64,000 nucleotides of DNA from Pseudomonas sp. URMO17WK12:I11 (GTDB lineage: Bacteria; Pseudomonadota; Gammaproteobacteria; Pseudomonadales; Pseudomonadaceae): the NCBI RefSeq assembly GCF_007677725.1, contig NZ_VEDF01000001.1, positions 265,457 to 329,456 of the forward strand, given 5' to 3'. The position numbers were made by a program, and so were the translations under genes. Below the pieces are notes generated by a model. It was not told where the DNA came from, made no database searches, and saw only the letters and a list, made by a program, of their open reading frames with translations. Positions 29,920-38,537 of this stretch are shown in pieces. How positions within the stretch are numbered: position 1 is the stretch's first letter; each line of letters begins with the position of its first letter.

Positions 29920-30240
29920 GGCAGAGCTCCTTTGGATTACCGGTGCCAATGCCCAAGGATCTGGCCTGTTGTCACGAGCTCTACGACAAAAACAGCGGGC
30001 GACTCAAACCAGCACGCCGGCTCCGAGATGCGCGCGGCAAGGCGCGCGCTAGAGAGCCTGGCGCGAGTTTTTACAGCGGTTGATCACTTTCAGCTAAGGA
30101 GAGTCCGGCGCTTGCGTCAAGAAATCGCAGTACGCGCGTTGCCTGCCGGATACCTGCGTTAGGCCATTGAATTTATTGATTTAAAGCGCCTTTATAGCAA
30201 GCTTCGCTATTTGCCGAGGCAGCACTATGCCAAATCATTG
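29920..30240. other. Gene-free interval between two minus-strand genes
   Basis: 321 bp with no convincing reading frame. It contains the upstream region of the barrel gene, a GC-rich inverted repeat around 30030-30049 (GCGCGC on both sides of a short loop), and an ATAGC/GCTAT hairpin near 30195-30211 close to the end of the next gene. I see no clear promoter. Confidence 0.5.
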
Positions 30241-31035
30241 CTAGAGCCTGACTTCCACCGCCAGTGGTAGGTGATCGGACAGATGCGTCCAGGGCCTGTG
30301 CCGCAAAATCTGCGGCGCATGGCTCTGGGCGTTACGCAGATAGATGCGGTCCAGACGCAACAACGGCAGGCGCGCTGGATAAGTTCGCGCCAGTAGACCG
30401 TGATGGCGCTCGAATGCCTCATGCAGGTCACGCTGCAGCTGCAAGGTGCGGTTGCCGTGCAGCTGCCAGTCGTTGAAATCGCCGGCGATGATCACCGGCT
30501 CATCCACGGGCAGGGCGTCGAGCAATTGGCGCAGTAGCAGCAGCTGCTTCTGCCGATGACTTTCGAGCAGCGACAAGTGCACGCAGATGGCGTGCACATG
30601 TCGTTGACCAGGTACATCCAGGATGCAATGCAGCAAGCCTCGGCGCTCGGGTCCTGTGATCGACACGTCGAGGTTTCGGTGTTCGAGGATGGGGTATTTC
30701 GACAGCAGCGCGTTGCCGTGGTGGCCGTCCGGGTAGACGGCGTTGCGACCGTAGGCATAGTCGCTCCACATGCTGTCAGCGAGAAATTCATACTGCGAGG
30801 TTTGCGGCCAACCGGGATAGCGGGCGGCGTGGCGATCGTGGCTACCCAGCACCTCTTGCAGAAACACGATATCGGCCTGGGTGCTGCGCACCGCCTCGCG
30901 CAATTCAGGCAGGATGAAGCGGCGGTTGAAGGCGGTAAAGCCCTTGTGGGTGTTGACCGTCAGGACTCGCAGCCGATTGACGGCTGAGGCCTGACGGGTG
31001 CTGGCGTAACCTTGGCTGCCGGCTTCAAGGGTCAC
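30241..31035 (-). CDS. Endonuclease/exonuclease/phosphatase family protein
   Basis: A 264-residue EEP-fold protein beginning at GTG 31035 with AGGAG 5 bp upstream. Metal and catalytic motifs are in order: LTVNTHKGF, IVFLQEVLGSH (Glu), GNALLSKYPIL, ICVHLSLLESHRQKQ, IIAGDFNDW (Asp/Asn), and the terminal HLSDHLPLAVEV with the catalytic His. The family hydrolyses phosphodiester or phosphomonoester bonds in nucleic acids, lipids or inositol phosphates; YbhP of E. coli is a similar protein of unknown substrate. No signal peptide. It lies 58 bp downstream of glgX on the same strand and may be read through from it, yet it has no known part in glucan metabolism. Confidence 0.88.
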   Translation of the reverse strand: MTLEAGSQGYASTRQASAVNRLRVLTVNTHKGFTAFNRRFILPELREAVRSTQADIVFLQEVLGSHDRHAARYPGWPQTSQYEFLADSMWSDYAYGRNAVYPDGHHGNALLSKYPILEHRNLDVSITGPERRGLLHCILDVPGQRHVHAICVHLSLLESHRQKQLLLLRQLLDALPVDEPVIIAGDFNDWQLHGNRTLQLQRDLHEAFERHHGLLARTYPARLPLLRLDRIYLRNAQSHAPQILRHRPWTHLSDHLPLAVEVRL

Positions 31036-31093
31036 GGTGGCTCCTCAGTACAGCGAACAGGTACTGAGTGGGACCGGCAGCCCCAGGTAGGGT

Positions 31094-33247
31094 TCAGTCT
31101 TCCTCGTGCTCCAGCACCAGCAGGACCAGCGAGCGGCCTTGAACCTCGAAGCTGCTGTCGAAGGCCAACGGCTGGCCCTTGCGCTGCTTGGGCTGATCGG
31201 TGTCGATCAGGCAGTTCCAGTGATTACCCTCGGGCACGCTTGGCAGCTGGAACGGCACTACATCGTGGTGGGCGTTGAAGATCAGCAGCATGGTGGCTTC
31301 CGCCCCAGGCCGGCCGATACTGCTGACCTGCGCCCGACCGTCGATCAGCATGCCGAAGCAGCGGCCGTTCGGATCCTCCCATTGCTCAACGCCCATCTCG
31401 TTGCCATCCGGTGCCAGCCAGGTCACGTCCTTGACCCCGATGGCCTCGTTGTAATCGCCAACCAGGAAGCGCGAACGGCGCAGCACCGGGTATTTCAGGC
31501 GCAGGCGGGTCAGGCGCTTGACGAAGCTGAGCAGCTCCTTGCCTTCATCGTCCAGGTCCCAGTTGACCCAACCGATTTCACTGTCCTGGCAGTAGGCATT
31601 GTTGTTGCCGTGCTGGGTACGGCTGAACTCATCGCCCGCCACGATCATCGGCGTGCCCTGGGACAACAGCAGCGTCGAGAAGAAGTTGCGCATCTGGCGC
31701 ATGCGCAGGTTGTTGATTTCCGGGTCTTCGGTCGGGCCTTCAGCGCCGCAGTTCCACGACAGGTTGTTGTCGGTGCCGTCCTGGTTGTTTTCGTCGTTGT
31801 CCTCGTTGTGCTTGCCGTTGTACGACACCAGGTCGCGCAGGGTGAAGCCATCGTGCGCGGTGATGAAGTTCACGGACGAGTACGGCCGCCGTCCGCGGTT
31901 GTTAAACATGTCGCCTGAGGCGGTGATGCGTGCGGCGAAGTCGGCCAACTGGCCTTCGTCGCCTTTCCAGAAGGCTCGCGTGGTGTCGCGGAAGCGGTCG
32001 TTCCATTCCGCCCAGCCGGGGGCGAAGTTGCCCACCTGGTAGCCGCCTGGGCCGCAGTCCCACGGCTCGGCGATCAACTTGACCTGGCTGAGCATCGGGT
32101 CCTGGCGGCAGGCCACGAGGAAGCCGTGGCGCTCGCTGTAGCCATCGTGGTAACGGCCAAGGATGGTCGCCAGGTCGAAACGGAAACCGTCGACGTGCAT
32201 CTCGCCGGCCCAGTAGCGCAGCGAATCGGTGACCAGCTGCAAAACGCACGGGTGGCTCAGGTCCAGGGTGTTGCCGGTCCCCGAGTCGTTGATGTAGTAG
32301 CGTTTGTCGTCAGGCATCAGGCGGTAGTAGGAGGCATTGTCGATACCGCGCATCGACAGGGTAGGGCCGCGCTCGTTGCCTTCGGCAGTGTGGTTGTAGA
32401 CCACGTCGAGAATCACCTCGAGGCCCGCATCGTGGACGTGCGCGACCATCTCCTTGAACTCGGCGATCTTGCCGCTGGCCAGGTACTTGGGGTGCGGGGC
32501 GAAGAAAGCGATGGTGTTGTAGCCCCAGTAGTTGTTCAGGCCCTTGTCCAGCAGGTGCTGATCGTTGACGAAGGCATGGATCGGCAGCAGCTCGATGCTC
32601 GACACACCCAGGTCCTTGATGTGCTTGAGCAACTCGTCATTGGCCAGCCCGGCGAAGGTGCCGCGCAGCTTTTCCGGCACGGCCGGGTGGCGCATGCTGA
32701 TGCCTTTGGTGTGCGCCTCGTAGATGACCGTCTGCTCCCATGGGATCTGCACCCGCTGGTCACGGCCCCAGGTGAAGGCCGGGTCGATGACCTTGCACTT
32801 GGGTACGAAGGGCGCGCTGTCGCGTTCATCGAATGACAGATCGTCGTCAGGGTGACCGATGGTGTAGCCGAACAGCGCCTCGGACCACTTGAGCTCACCC
32901 ACCAGTTGCTTGGCATAGGGGTCGATCAGCAGCTTGTTATGGTTGAAGCGGTGACCGTTCTCCGGCTCGTAGGGGCCGTACACGCGGTAGCCGTAGACCA
33001 GCCCGGGATGGGCGTCTGGCAGGTAACCGTGATAGATCTCGTCGGTGTATTCCGGCAGCTCGATACGCTCGAGCTCGTTTTCACCGGTCGAGTCGAACAG
33101 GCACAGCTCGACCTTGGTGGCGTTGGCCGAGAACAGTGCGAAGTTGACGCCCAGGCCGTCCCAGGTGGCGCCTAGAGGGAAAGGCATGCCTTCACGGATG
33201 CGCGATGGGGCTACGGAGCGAGTTTTCTTTGGGGTGCGCGGGCTCAT
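31094..33247 (-). CDS. glgX: Glycogen debranching enzyme, isoamylase type
   Basis: A 717-residue GH13_11 enzyme that removes alpha-1,6 branches. ATG 33247 is preferred because it has GAGG 6 bp before it and MSPRTPKKTRSVAPSRIREG leads into the domain; an upstream frame to 33337 lacks both. N-terminal CBM48 with FPLGATWDGLGVNFALFSAN, barrel with NYWGYNTIAFFAPHPKYL, nucleophile in VDGFRFDLATILGR, acid/base in LIAEPWDCGPGGYQVG and TAHDGFTLRDLVSYN. Products are linear maltooligosaccharides, the substrates of TreY/TreZ and MalQ encoded upstream on the same strand. The 114-bp gap from the DUF2934 gene contains a strong hairpin, so glgX may also have its own promoter. Confidence 0.96.
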   Translation of the reverse strand: MSPRTPKKTRSVAPSRIREGMPFPLGATWDGLGVNFALFSANATKVELCLFDSTGENELERIELPEYTDEIYHGYLPDAHPGLVYGYRVYGPYEPENGHRFNHNKLLIDPYAKQLVGELKWSEALFGYTIGHPDDDLSFDERDSAPFVPKCKVIDPAFTWGRDQRVQIPWEQTVIYEAHTKGISMRHPAVPEKLRGTFAGLANDELLKHIKDLGVSSIELLPIHAFVNDQHLLDKGLNNYWGYNTIAFFAPHPKYLASGKIAEFKEMVAHVHDAGLEVILDVVYNHTAEGNERGPTLSMRGIDNASYYRLMPDDKRYYINDSGTGNTLDLSHPCVLQLVTDSLRYWAGEMHVDGFRFDLATILGRYHDGYSERHGFLVACRQDPMLSQVKLIAEPWDCGPGGYQVGNFAPGWAEWNDRFRDTTRAFWKGDEGQLADFAARITASGDMFNNRGRRPYSSVNFITAHDGFTLRDLVSYNGKHNEDNDENNQDGTDNNLSWNCGAEGPTEDPEINNLRMRQMRNFFSTLLLSQGTPMIVAGDEFSRTQHGNNNAYCQDSEIGWVNWDLDDEGKELLSFVKRLTRLRLKYPVLRRSRFLVGDYNEAIGVKDVTWLAPDGNEMGVEQWEDPNGRCFGMLIDGRAQVSSIGRPGAEATMLLIFNAHHDVVPFQLPSVPEGNHWNCLIDTDQPKQRKGQPLAFDSSFEVQGRSLVLLVLEHEED

Positions 33248-33310
33248 GGCAATCCTCGATGGCCAAATACAACGGAAGGTATGGGTAACGCTTGCAACAC
33301 CTGGCACGCT

Positions 33311-33335
33311 GACCGCCCCCATTGCGGGGGCGGTC
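33311..33335. terminator. Strong GC hairpin between DUF2934 gene and glgX
   Basis: Perfect 10-bp arms GACCGCCCCC and GGGGGCGGTC with a 5-nt loop. No T tract on either strand, so it may attenuate or stabilise the transcript instead of ending it fully. Confidence 0.55.
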
Positions 33336-33361
33336 AAGGCCGTGCAGATTCAATCAACGGC

Positions 33362-33679
33362 TCAGCCGGCGCTGGGCTTCTTGGCGGCGCGTGGTTTCTT
33401 CGCGGCGCTAGGCTTCACCCCTGGCAGTGCGGCCACTTTCGCGTCGGTGGGCGCCTTGGACGCAGCGGCGGCCTTGGGCTGGGCAGCGGCTTTGGGTTCA
33501 CTGGCCGCCTTTGGCTTGGCCGCTGCACGTTTGCGCGGCTCAGCCTTGGGCGCCAGTGCCTCGGCCTCGGCCAGCTTGCGCGCCATGTCCCAATGCCGCT
33601 CCTCTTGGCCTTCAGGCTTACCTTCAGATTCCCAAATCTGGTAAGCGAATTCGCGTACTCGTTTTTCTTCGACACTCAT
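33362..33679 (-). CDS. DUF2934 protein with lysine/alanine/proline-rich tail
   Basis: A 105-residue protein; ATG 33679 follows AGGAG by 8 bp. Residues 1-40 are a DUF2934 domain (VEEKRVREFAYQIWESEGKP, QEERHWDMARKLAEAE). The rest is a low-complexity, strongly basic tail of Ala, Lys and Pro (EPRKRAAAKPKAASEPKAAA, ending KKPRAAKKPSAG) much like bacterial histone H1-like or AlgP-type tails. It lies 17 bp after treY on the same strand and so is part of the glgA-treZ-malQ-treY transcript. DUF2934 proteins are common in glycogen/trehalose loci of pseudomonads and rhizobia; the function is unknown. The tail suggests binding to nucleic acid or another polyanion, which is inference. Confidence 0.82.
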   Translation of the reverse strand: MSVEEKRVREFAYQIWESEGKPEGQEERHWDMARKLAEAEALAPKAEPRKRAAAKPKAASEPKAAAQPKAAAASKAPTDAKVAALPGVKPSAAKKPRAAKKPSAG

Positions 33680-33696
33680 CACGACGCTCCTGAATG

Positions 33697-36471
33697 CTAT
33701 GCATGTTCGATCAACAGGTTGACTGGGAATTGCGCCAGAGCTGTGCTCAACATCAGCTCCCTTGTAGGGCTGACAGCACCGCCTGCAAAAAGTCCAGTCC
33801 AATTGGCAGGTGACAGGTCAAACGGCAAGATCACCCGGGTGTCGTCCCAGTTCTGCGCCGGGATCAACGGCGTTGTAGCACCGCCCAGCAGACTGCTGGC
33901 CAAGCGCGGGGCAATGACGATGGCGCGGGCGTCCTCGCCGAGGCGGGCGAACGCCACGACCTTGTCGGCATGCTTGCCCTTGACCGTCAGCGGCAGATAA
34001 GCGCCACGGCGGAACAGCTCGCTGTTGGCTTGGCGGCAGTCGAGCACTTGGGCGATCAGCGCTTGCTTGATGCGCCCGTCGTGCCAGTGCGCCAGCAGCT
34101 CCTCCGGCGCTGCGAGCGCATCCAGCGTCTGCCGTCTGCAAGCGTAGTCCACCGGTCGGCGGTTGTCCGGGTCGACCAAGCTGAAGTCCCAGTACTCATT
34201 GCCTTGGTAAAGGTCCGGCACGCCTGGCACGGTCATGCGCATGAACGTCTGCACCAGGCCATTGAGCGCACCGGGGCAGGCGATTGCCTGGGCCGCATCT
34301 GACAGCGACTGCAGCAACTGGCGGTTGCCGTGGTCGAGCAGCACGGCATCGACATACGCCGCACAGGCAGCCTCGTACGCCTCGTTCGGCGCACTCCAGC
34401 TGCTGCGCAGCTTGGCTTCACGCAGGGCTTTCTGCTGCCATTGGCGGATACGCTCGGCGTAGTCGCGCAAGGCCTTGTCGTCATCCAGGTCAAGGTCCAG
34501 CGGCCAACTGCCGAGCAAGGCCTGCCACAGCAACAGCTCATCGCCCGGGCTTGGCGCTACGCCATCCTCGAGCTTTTGCCGCAGCGGCGCCGCCAGCTCG
34601 CGCCAGTGTTCCACGCGGCTGGCGAACCAGTCGGCGCGTTCACTCAGCACCGCCAGGCGTGCGCGGGTGTCTTCGCCGCGTTTGTGGTCGTGGGTCGCGG
34701 TTGCCAACAGGTTGTCGGGGAAGTCGCGCAGGCGCCGCTGCGCCTCATTGTGGAAGTGCTCCAGGTCTGCGCTGAAACGCTCGGCCTCGAAGCCTACGTC
34801 GTTGCGCGACAGCAGCCGCGCCGAGCGATAGAACGCAGTGTCCTCGACCGCCTTGGCGGCGCTGGGCGCGGTCAGCTGCTGGAAGCGCACGCAGGCGTGG
34901 CGCAACTGTTTGCGCGGCCGGCCTGGCGGTAGTGCGCGCCAAGGTTGACCCCCCAGCCATTGCTCGAGCTGTTCGAGCAGCGGCCAATCGGCTTCGCTGA
35001 GGTCCTGACGGGCATCGGCCAAGGCTTGTTGGAAGAACCGCTCATCCTCGGCGGGGCGCCCGCAGGCATTGAAGTAGGTGCGGTACACCGGATAATGCGC
35101 GACCAGGGCCTGCAGCGCCCGGCGGATCGCACCGAGGGTCAGGTCGCGCGTCATCAGGTCGTTGCGCGCAACCTGCAGCAGCGCCTGTGCCACCGATTCG
35201 CAGTCACCGGCAAGGCTGGCATTGAGCACCAGATGGCGCGCCAAGCGCACTTCCTCGGTGAACGCGGGGCGCTCGCTGATGCGGCTCCACAATTGCGTCA
35301 GCGGCACTTCGCCGGCCGGGTCGTGTTGCAGCAGCGACACTTGGTTCATGAACTCATAGCCGGTGGTGCCGTCGGTGAGCCAGTCACGGTGCAGGTGCTC
35401 GTCGGCGCCGAGGATCTTCTCGACATAGATGGGGAAGTGCTCCACTGCAGCGCCGATCGGGCGAGCGGCAAGCAGGCTGGCGACCCGGCGGCGCAGCTTG
35501 CGGCAGTAGCCGCGCGGATCGGCCAGGCCATCGATGTGATCGATACGCAAGCCGTCTACCAGGCCGCGCTCGATCAACTCGAAGAGCTTGGCATGGGTGG
35601 CCTCGAACACCACCGAGCGCTCCACACGAAGGCCGCCCAGCTCGTTGATGTCGAAGAAACGCCGCCAGTTGATGTCGTCGGCAGCGGTGCGCCAGCTGGC
35701 CAGGCGATAGGTCTGGCGCTCGAGCAGCACGTGCAGGCGTTTGAAGCCGTCTTCGTTGCTGCTGTCGAATGCGGCCAGGGCCGATGGCAGGTCCGCGCCT
35801 TCACGCACCAGGCCTGCGAGCTCGGCTTGCAGCGGCAGGGCGGCGCTCAACGGGTCGGCGGCGTCGCCCAGCGCGGTGAAGTGCTCGGCCAGGGCCTTTA
35901 CCTTGGGGTCGGCGCTCTGGGCCAGGATCCAGCCATAATCCAGCGGGCAGATCGGGAAGCGATGTTCGTAGTGGGCGACTTGCAGCACGCCGTGCTCGGC
36001 ATCGAACTCAAGCGGCAGCTCGCCGTTCTTCAACGCTACGCCGTAGTCGCTGCCCAGGAACGGCAACAACAACTGGCCGGCTAGCAACGGATCGGCCGAA
36101 TGCCACTGAATATCAAAGAACTCCGCATAAGGGCTGCGCCGGCCCCAGGCCAGCAAGCACTGCCACCAGGGGTTGTCGGCGCCGCCGACGGCCATGTGGT
36201 TGGATACGGTGTCGAGGATCAGCCCCATGCCGTGCTGGCGCAATGCGGCCACCAGGCGCTCAAGGGCCGCTTCGCCGCCCAGCTCCGGGTTCACGCAGGT
36301 CGGGTCGACCACATCGTAACCATGGCGCGAGCCGGCGCGGGCCTTGAGAATCGGGGAGGCGTAGAGGTGGCTGATGCCCAGCTGGGCAAAGTAAGGCACC
36401 AGGGGGACGGCATGGTCGAGGGTAAAGTCGCTGTGAAACTGCAGGCGAACGGTGGCGGTGAGCGGTTTCAT
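33697..36471 (-). CDS. treY: Maltooligosyl trehalose synthase
   Basis: A 924-residue GH13_26 enzyme that turns the reducing-end alpha-1,4 bond of maltooligosaccharides into alpha-1,1, giving maltooligosyl trehalose. Motifs: TVRLQFHSDFTLDHAVPLVP at the N-terminus, ASPILKARAGSRHGYDVVDP, nucleophile in GLRIDHIDGLADPRGY, YVEKILGADEHLHRDW with the acid/base, TATHDHKRGEDTRAR, and the C-terminal GVPDLYQGNEYWDFSLVDPDN. The length is normal. Its start overlaps the malQ stop by 4 bp (ATGA). It works with TreZ, two genes upstream. Confidence 0.96.
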   Translation of the reverse strand: MKPLTATVRLQFHSDFTLDHAVPLVPYFAQLGISHLYASPILKARAGSRHGYDVVDPTCVNPELGGEAALERLVAALRQHGMGLILDTVSNHMAVGGADNPWWQCLLAWGRRSPYAEFFDIQWHSADPLLAGQLLLPFLGSDYGVALKNGELPLEFDAEHGVLQVAHYEHRFPICPLDYGWILAQSADPKVKALAEHFTALGDAADPLSAALPLQAELAGLVREGADLPSALAAFDSSNEDGFKRLHVLLERQTYRLASWRTAADDINWRRFFDINELGGLRVERSVVFEATHAKLFELIERGLVDGLRIDHIDGLADPRGYCRKLRRRVASLLAARPIGAAVEHFPIYVEKILGADEHLHRDWLTDGTTGYEFMNQVSLLQHDPAGEVPLTQLWSRISERPAFTEEVRLARHLVLNASLAGDCESVAQALLQVARNDLMTRDLTLGAIRRALQALVAHYPVYRTYFNACGRPAEDERFFQQALADARQDLSEADWPLLEQLEQWLGGQPWRALPPGRPRKQLRHACVRFQQLTAPSAAKAVEDTAFYRSARLLSRNDVGFEAERFSADLEHFHNEAQRRLRDFPDNLLATATHDHKRGEDTRARLAVLSERADWFASRVEHWRELAAPLRQKLEDGVAPSPGDELLLWQALLGSWPLDLDLDDDKALRDYAERIRQWQQKALREAKLRSSWSAPNEAYEAACAAYVDAVLLDHGNRQLLQSLSDAAQAIACPGALNGLVQTFMRMTVPGVPDLYQGNEYWDFSLVDPDNRRPVDYACRRQTLDALAAPEELLAHWHDGRIKQALIAQVLDCRQANSELFRRGAYLPLTVKGKHADKVVAFARLGEDARAIVIAPRLASSLLGGATTPLIPAQNWDDTRVILPFDLSPANWTGLFAGGAVSPTRELMLSTALAQFPVNLLIEHA

Positions 36472-38537
36472 CGGTCGCGCTCCCAGGCCTGTTCACGGGC
36501 TTGCGCCAGTATCTCGAGGCGGCGTGCGGCATCCTCGTCATCGAGCAGCTCGCGCACCGGTTGGGCGAAGCGCCGGCGCCAGTTTGGGTGGCCTTCAGTG
36601 GTGCCGGGCATGTTGGGCTGTTCGTCGCAGCCGAGCAGATCTTCCAGCGGGATCAGCACCAGCGGGGCGCGGGTGTGTCCGACAAAGCGGATGGCAGCGT
36701 CGATCACGGCATCGTTGTCCTTCAGAGGGCCATAGTTGGATTGCAAGGTGCGGCGCAGCCCGGCCTGTTCTTTCTGCCGGTCCTGACGCCAACGCTGTTC
36801 AGTGTCGGCGTCGATCAATTGCAGACGTCGGCTCCAGTCGATATCTCTGTTTTCCAGCCAGCCGGCCAGTGGCGCGAGATCATGCGTGCCGGTGGTCGCC
36901 AGCGCGTTGTCGGGCCATTTCAGAATGGGCGTGAAGGCGCCTGGCGATGCTTGCTCGAACGGCAACACACGCATGCCGAGCACGTGCTTTTGCGCCAGCG
37001 CCTCGCGCAGGCCGTCAGGCACGGTGCCGAGGTCTTCGCCGAGGATGATCGCGCGATGCCGCGACGACTCCAGGGCGAGCAGGCGCAGCAGGTCCTCGAA
37101 GGGGTAGTTGAGGTAGGCGCCTTCGCTGGGTTTGCTGCCGCGCGGGATCACCCACAAGCGGCGCAGGCCCATGACGTGGTCGATGCGCAGGCCGCCGGCA
37201 TGGGCCAGATTGGCCCGCAGCATTTCGATGAAGGCGCGATAGCCGTTGCGCTTGAGCCCCTCGGGCGAGAAACCGCAAATGCCCCAGTCTTGCCCGGAAC
37301 GGTTGAGAATGTCCGGGGGCGCGCCAACAGTCAGGTCTGCCAGCAGTTCATCCTGGCGGCTCCAGGCCTGGCTGCCGGCACCGTCGGCGCCCACGGCAAG
37401 GTCGGCGATCAGGCCGACCGCCATGCCGTTGCTGCGCGCGGCATCCTGCGCCCGCTGCAGGCTGCGTTCGGTCAACCATTGGCAAAAAGCCTGGAACTCG
37501 ATGCGTGCCGGATACCCCTCGGCAAAGCTCTGCACTTCGGGGGTCTGCGGGTCTTGCCAAGCCTTCGGCCACTGCCGCCAATCGGCGCCCAGGCCACGGT
37601 CGACGGCTTCAGCCTGTAACACTTCGAAGCGGCAGTGGTGCTCCAGGGCCTCGCCGGCAGCTGCCCGGAAGCTCTCGAAGTCGCCGCGCTGGGGGTGATC
37701 GCCCTGGCTGAAGTCTTGATAGAGCGCCTGCAGCAGGCGTAGCCGAGCATCGGCAGCGCGGGGCCAGTCGACCAAGGGCTGTTGCTCGAGGTCCTCAAGC
37801 GTGGCCTCAAGATCGCAGGCCTCGATCGCCATGCGCACCGCCCGTTCGCCGAGAATGGCGGCAGGGCTGGCATATAACGTATTGAGCAGCAACCGGCTCG
37901 AGGGTGAGTAAGGGCTGTAATGTTCCTGGTCGAACGCTGACAACGCGTGCATAGGGCTGATCGCCAGCGCATCGGCGCCACGTTCAGCAGCGCTGCGTGC
38001 CAATTGCTCAAGCGCCATGCAGTCGCCGTAGCCGCCGTCACCGGGCCGGCGCAGGCTATAGAGCTGGGCCGAGAGGCCCCAGCAGCGCGGCGATGCCAGC
38101 TCACATGCGTCCTCAAAGCGGTAGGCGGTGGGCGGCGCTACTGCCAGGGTGAAGCGCTGGCTGTCGATCTCGATTTGGTGATAACCCACTGGCAGCTCGC
38201 CGGGCAAGCGGGCGCGGCCATCGAGGCTGACGATCAGCTGACCCCCTTGCTCGAGGCTGCAGTGGGCCTTGGCTGCGGCTTTGAAATAACGCTGCAGCGG
38301 CAAGGGCTCGCCGTGCAACGCTGTGAGCAAAGGTGGCAGGTGATCGCCGTCACCGGCGGTTTCCAAGGCGCGCAGGCTCTGGGCAATGGCCTGTCCGGTG
38401 GAAGCTGGGTGGCCGAGGGCCTCAAGCACGCGTGTCAGCACGTTATCGCTGACCTGCTGCGGGCGATCGTTGGCGTCGATCCAGTCTCGGGACAAACCGG
38501 CCTGTTCGGCCAGTCGATGCAGTGGCTTGGCGTTCAT
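36468..38537 (-). CDS. malQ: 4-alpha-glucanotransferase (amylomaltase)
   Basis: A 689-residue GH77 enzyme that shuffles alpha-1,4-glucan segments between chains. Family marks: WGLSAQLYSLRRPGDGGYGD, SPMHALSAFDQEHYSPYSPS, GLRIDHVMGLRRLWVIPRG with the nucleophile, IILGEDLGTVPDGLREAL with the acid/base, and TGTHDLAPLAGW. The N-terminal 150 residues are an extra domain present in many proteobacterial MalQ proteins. Overlaps of 4 bp on both sides (treZ upstream, treY downstream) show tight translational coupling. Its place between TreZ and TreY suggests it lengthens short maltooligosaccharides that TreY cannot use. Confidence 0.95.
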   Translation of the reverse strand: MNAKPLHRLAEQAGLSRDWIDANDRPQQVSDNVLTRVLEALGHPASTGQAIAQSLRALETAGDGDHLPPLLTALHGEPLPLQRYFKAAAKAHCSLEQGGQLIVSLDGRARLPGELPVGYHQIEIDSQRFTLAVAPPTAYRFEDACELASPRCWGLSAQLYSLRRPGDGGYGDCMALEQLARSAAERGADALAISPMHALSAFDQEHYSPYSPSSRLLLNTLYASPAAILGERAVRMAIEACDLEATLEDLEQQPLVDWPRAADARLRLLQALYQDFSQGDHPQRGDFESFRAAAGEALEHHCRFEVLQAEAVDRGLGADWRQWPKAWQDPQTPEVQSFAEGYPARIEFQAFCQWLTERSLQRAQDAARSNGMAVGLIADLAVGADGAGSQAWSRQDELLADLTVGAPPDILNRSGQDWGICGFSPEGLKRNGYRAFIEMLRANLAHAGGLRIDHVMGLRRLWVIPRGSKPSEGAYLNYPFEDLLRLLALESSRHRAIILGEDLGTVPDGLREALAQKHVLGMRVLPFEQASPGAFTPILKWPDNALATTGTHDLAPLAGWLENRDIDWSRRLQLIDADTEQRWRQDRQKEQAGLRRTLQSNYGPLKDNDAVIDAAIRFVGHTRAPLVLIPLEDLLGCDEQPNMPGTTEGHPNWRRRFAQPVRELLDDEDAARRLEILAQAREQAWERDR

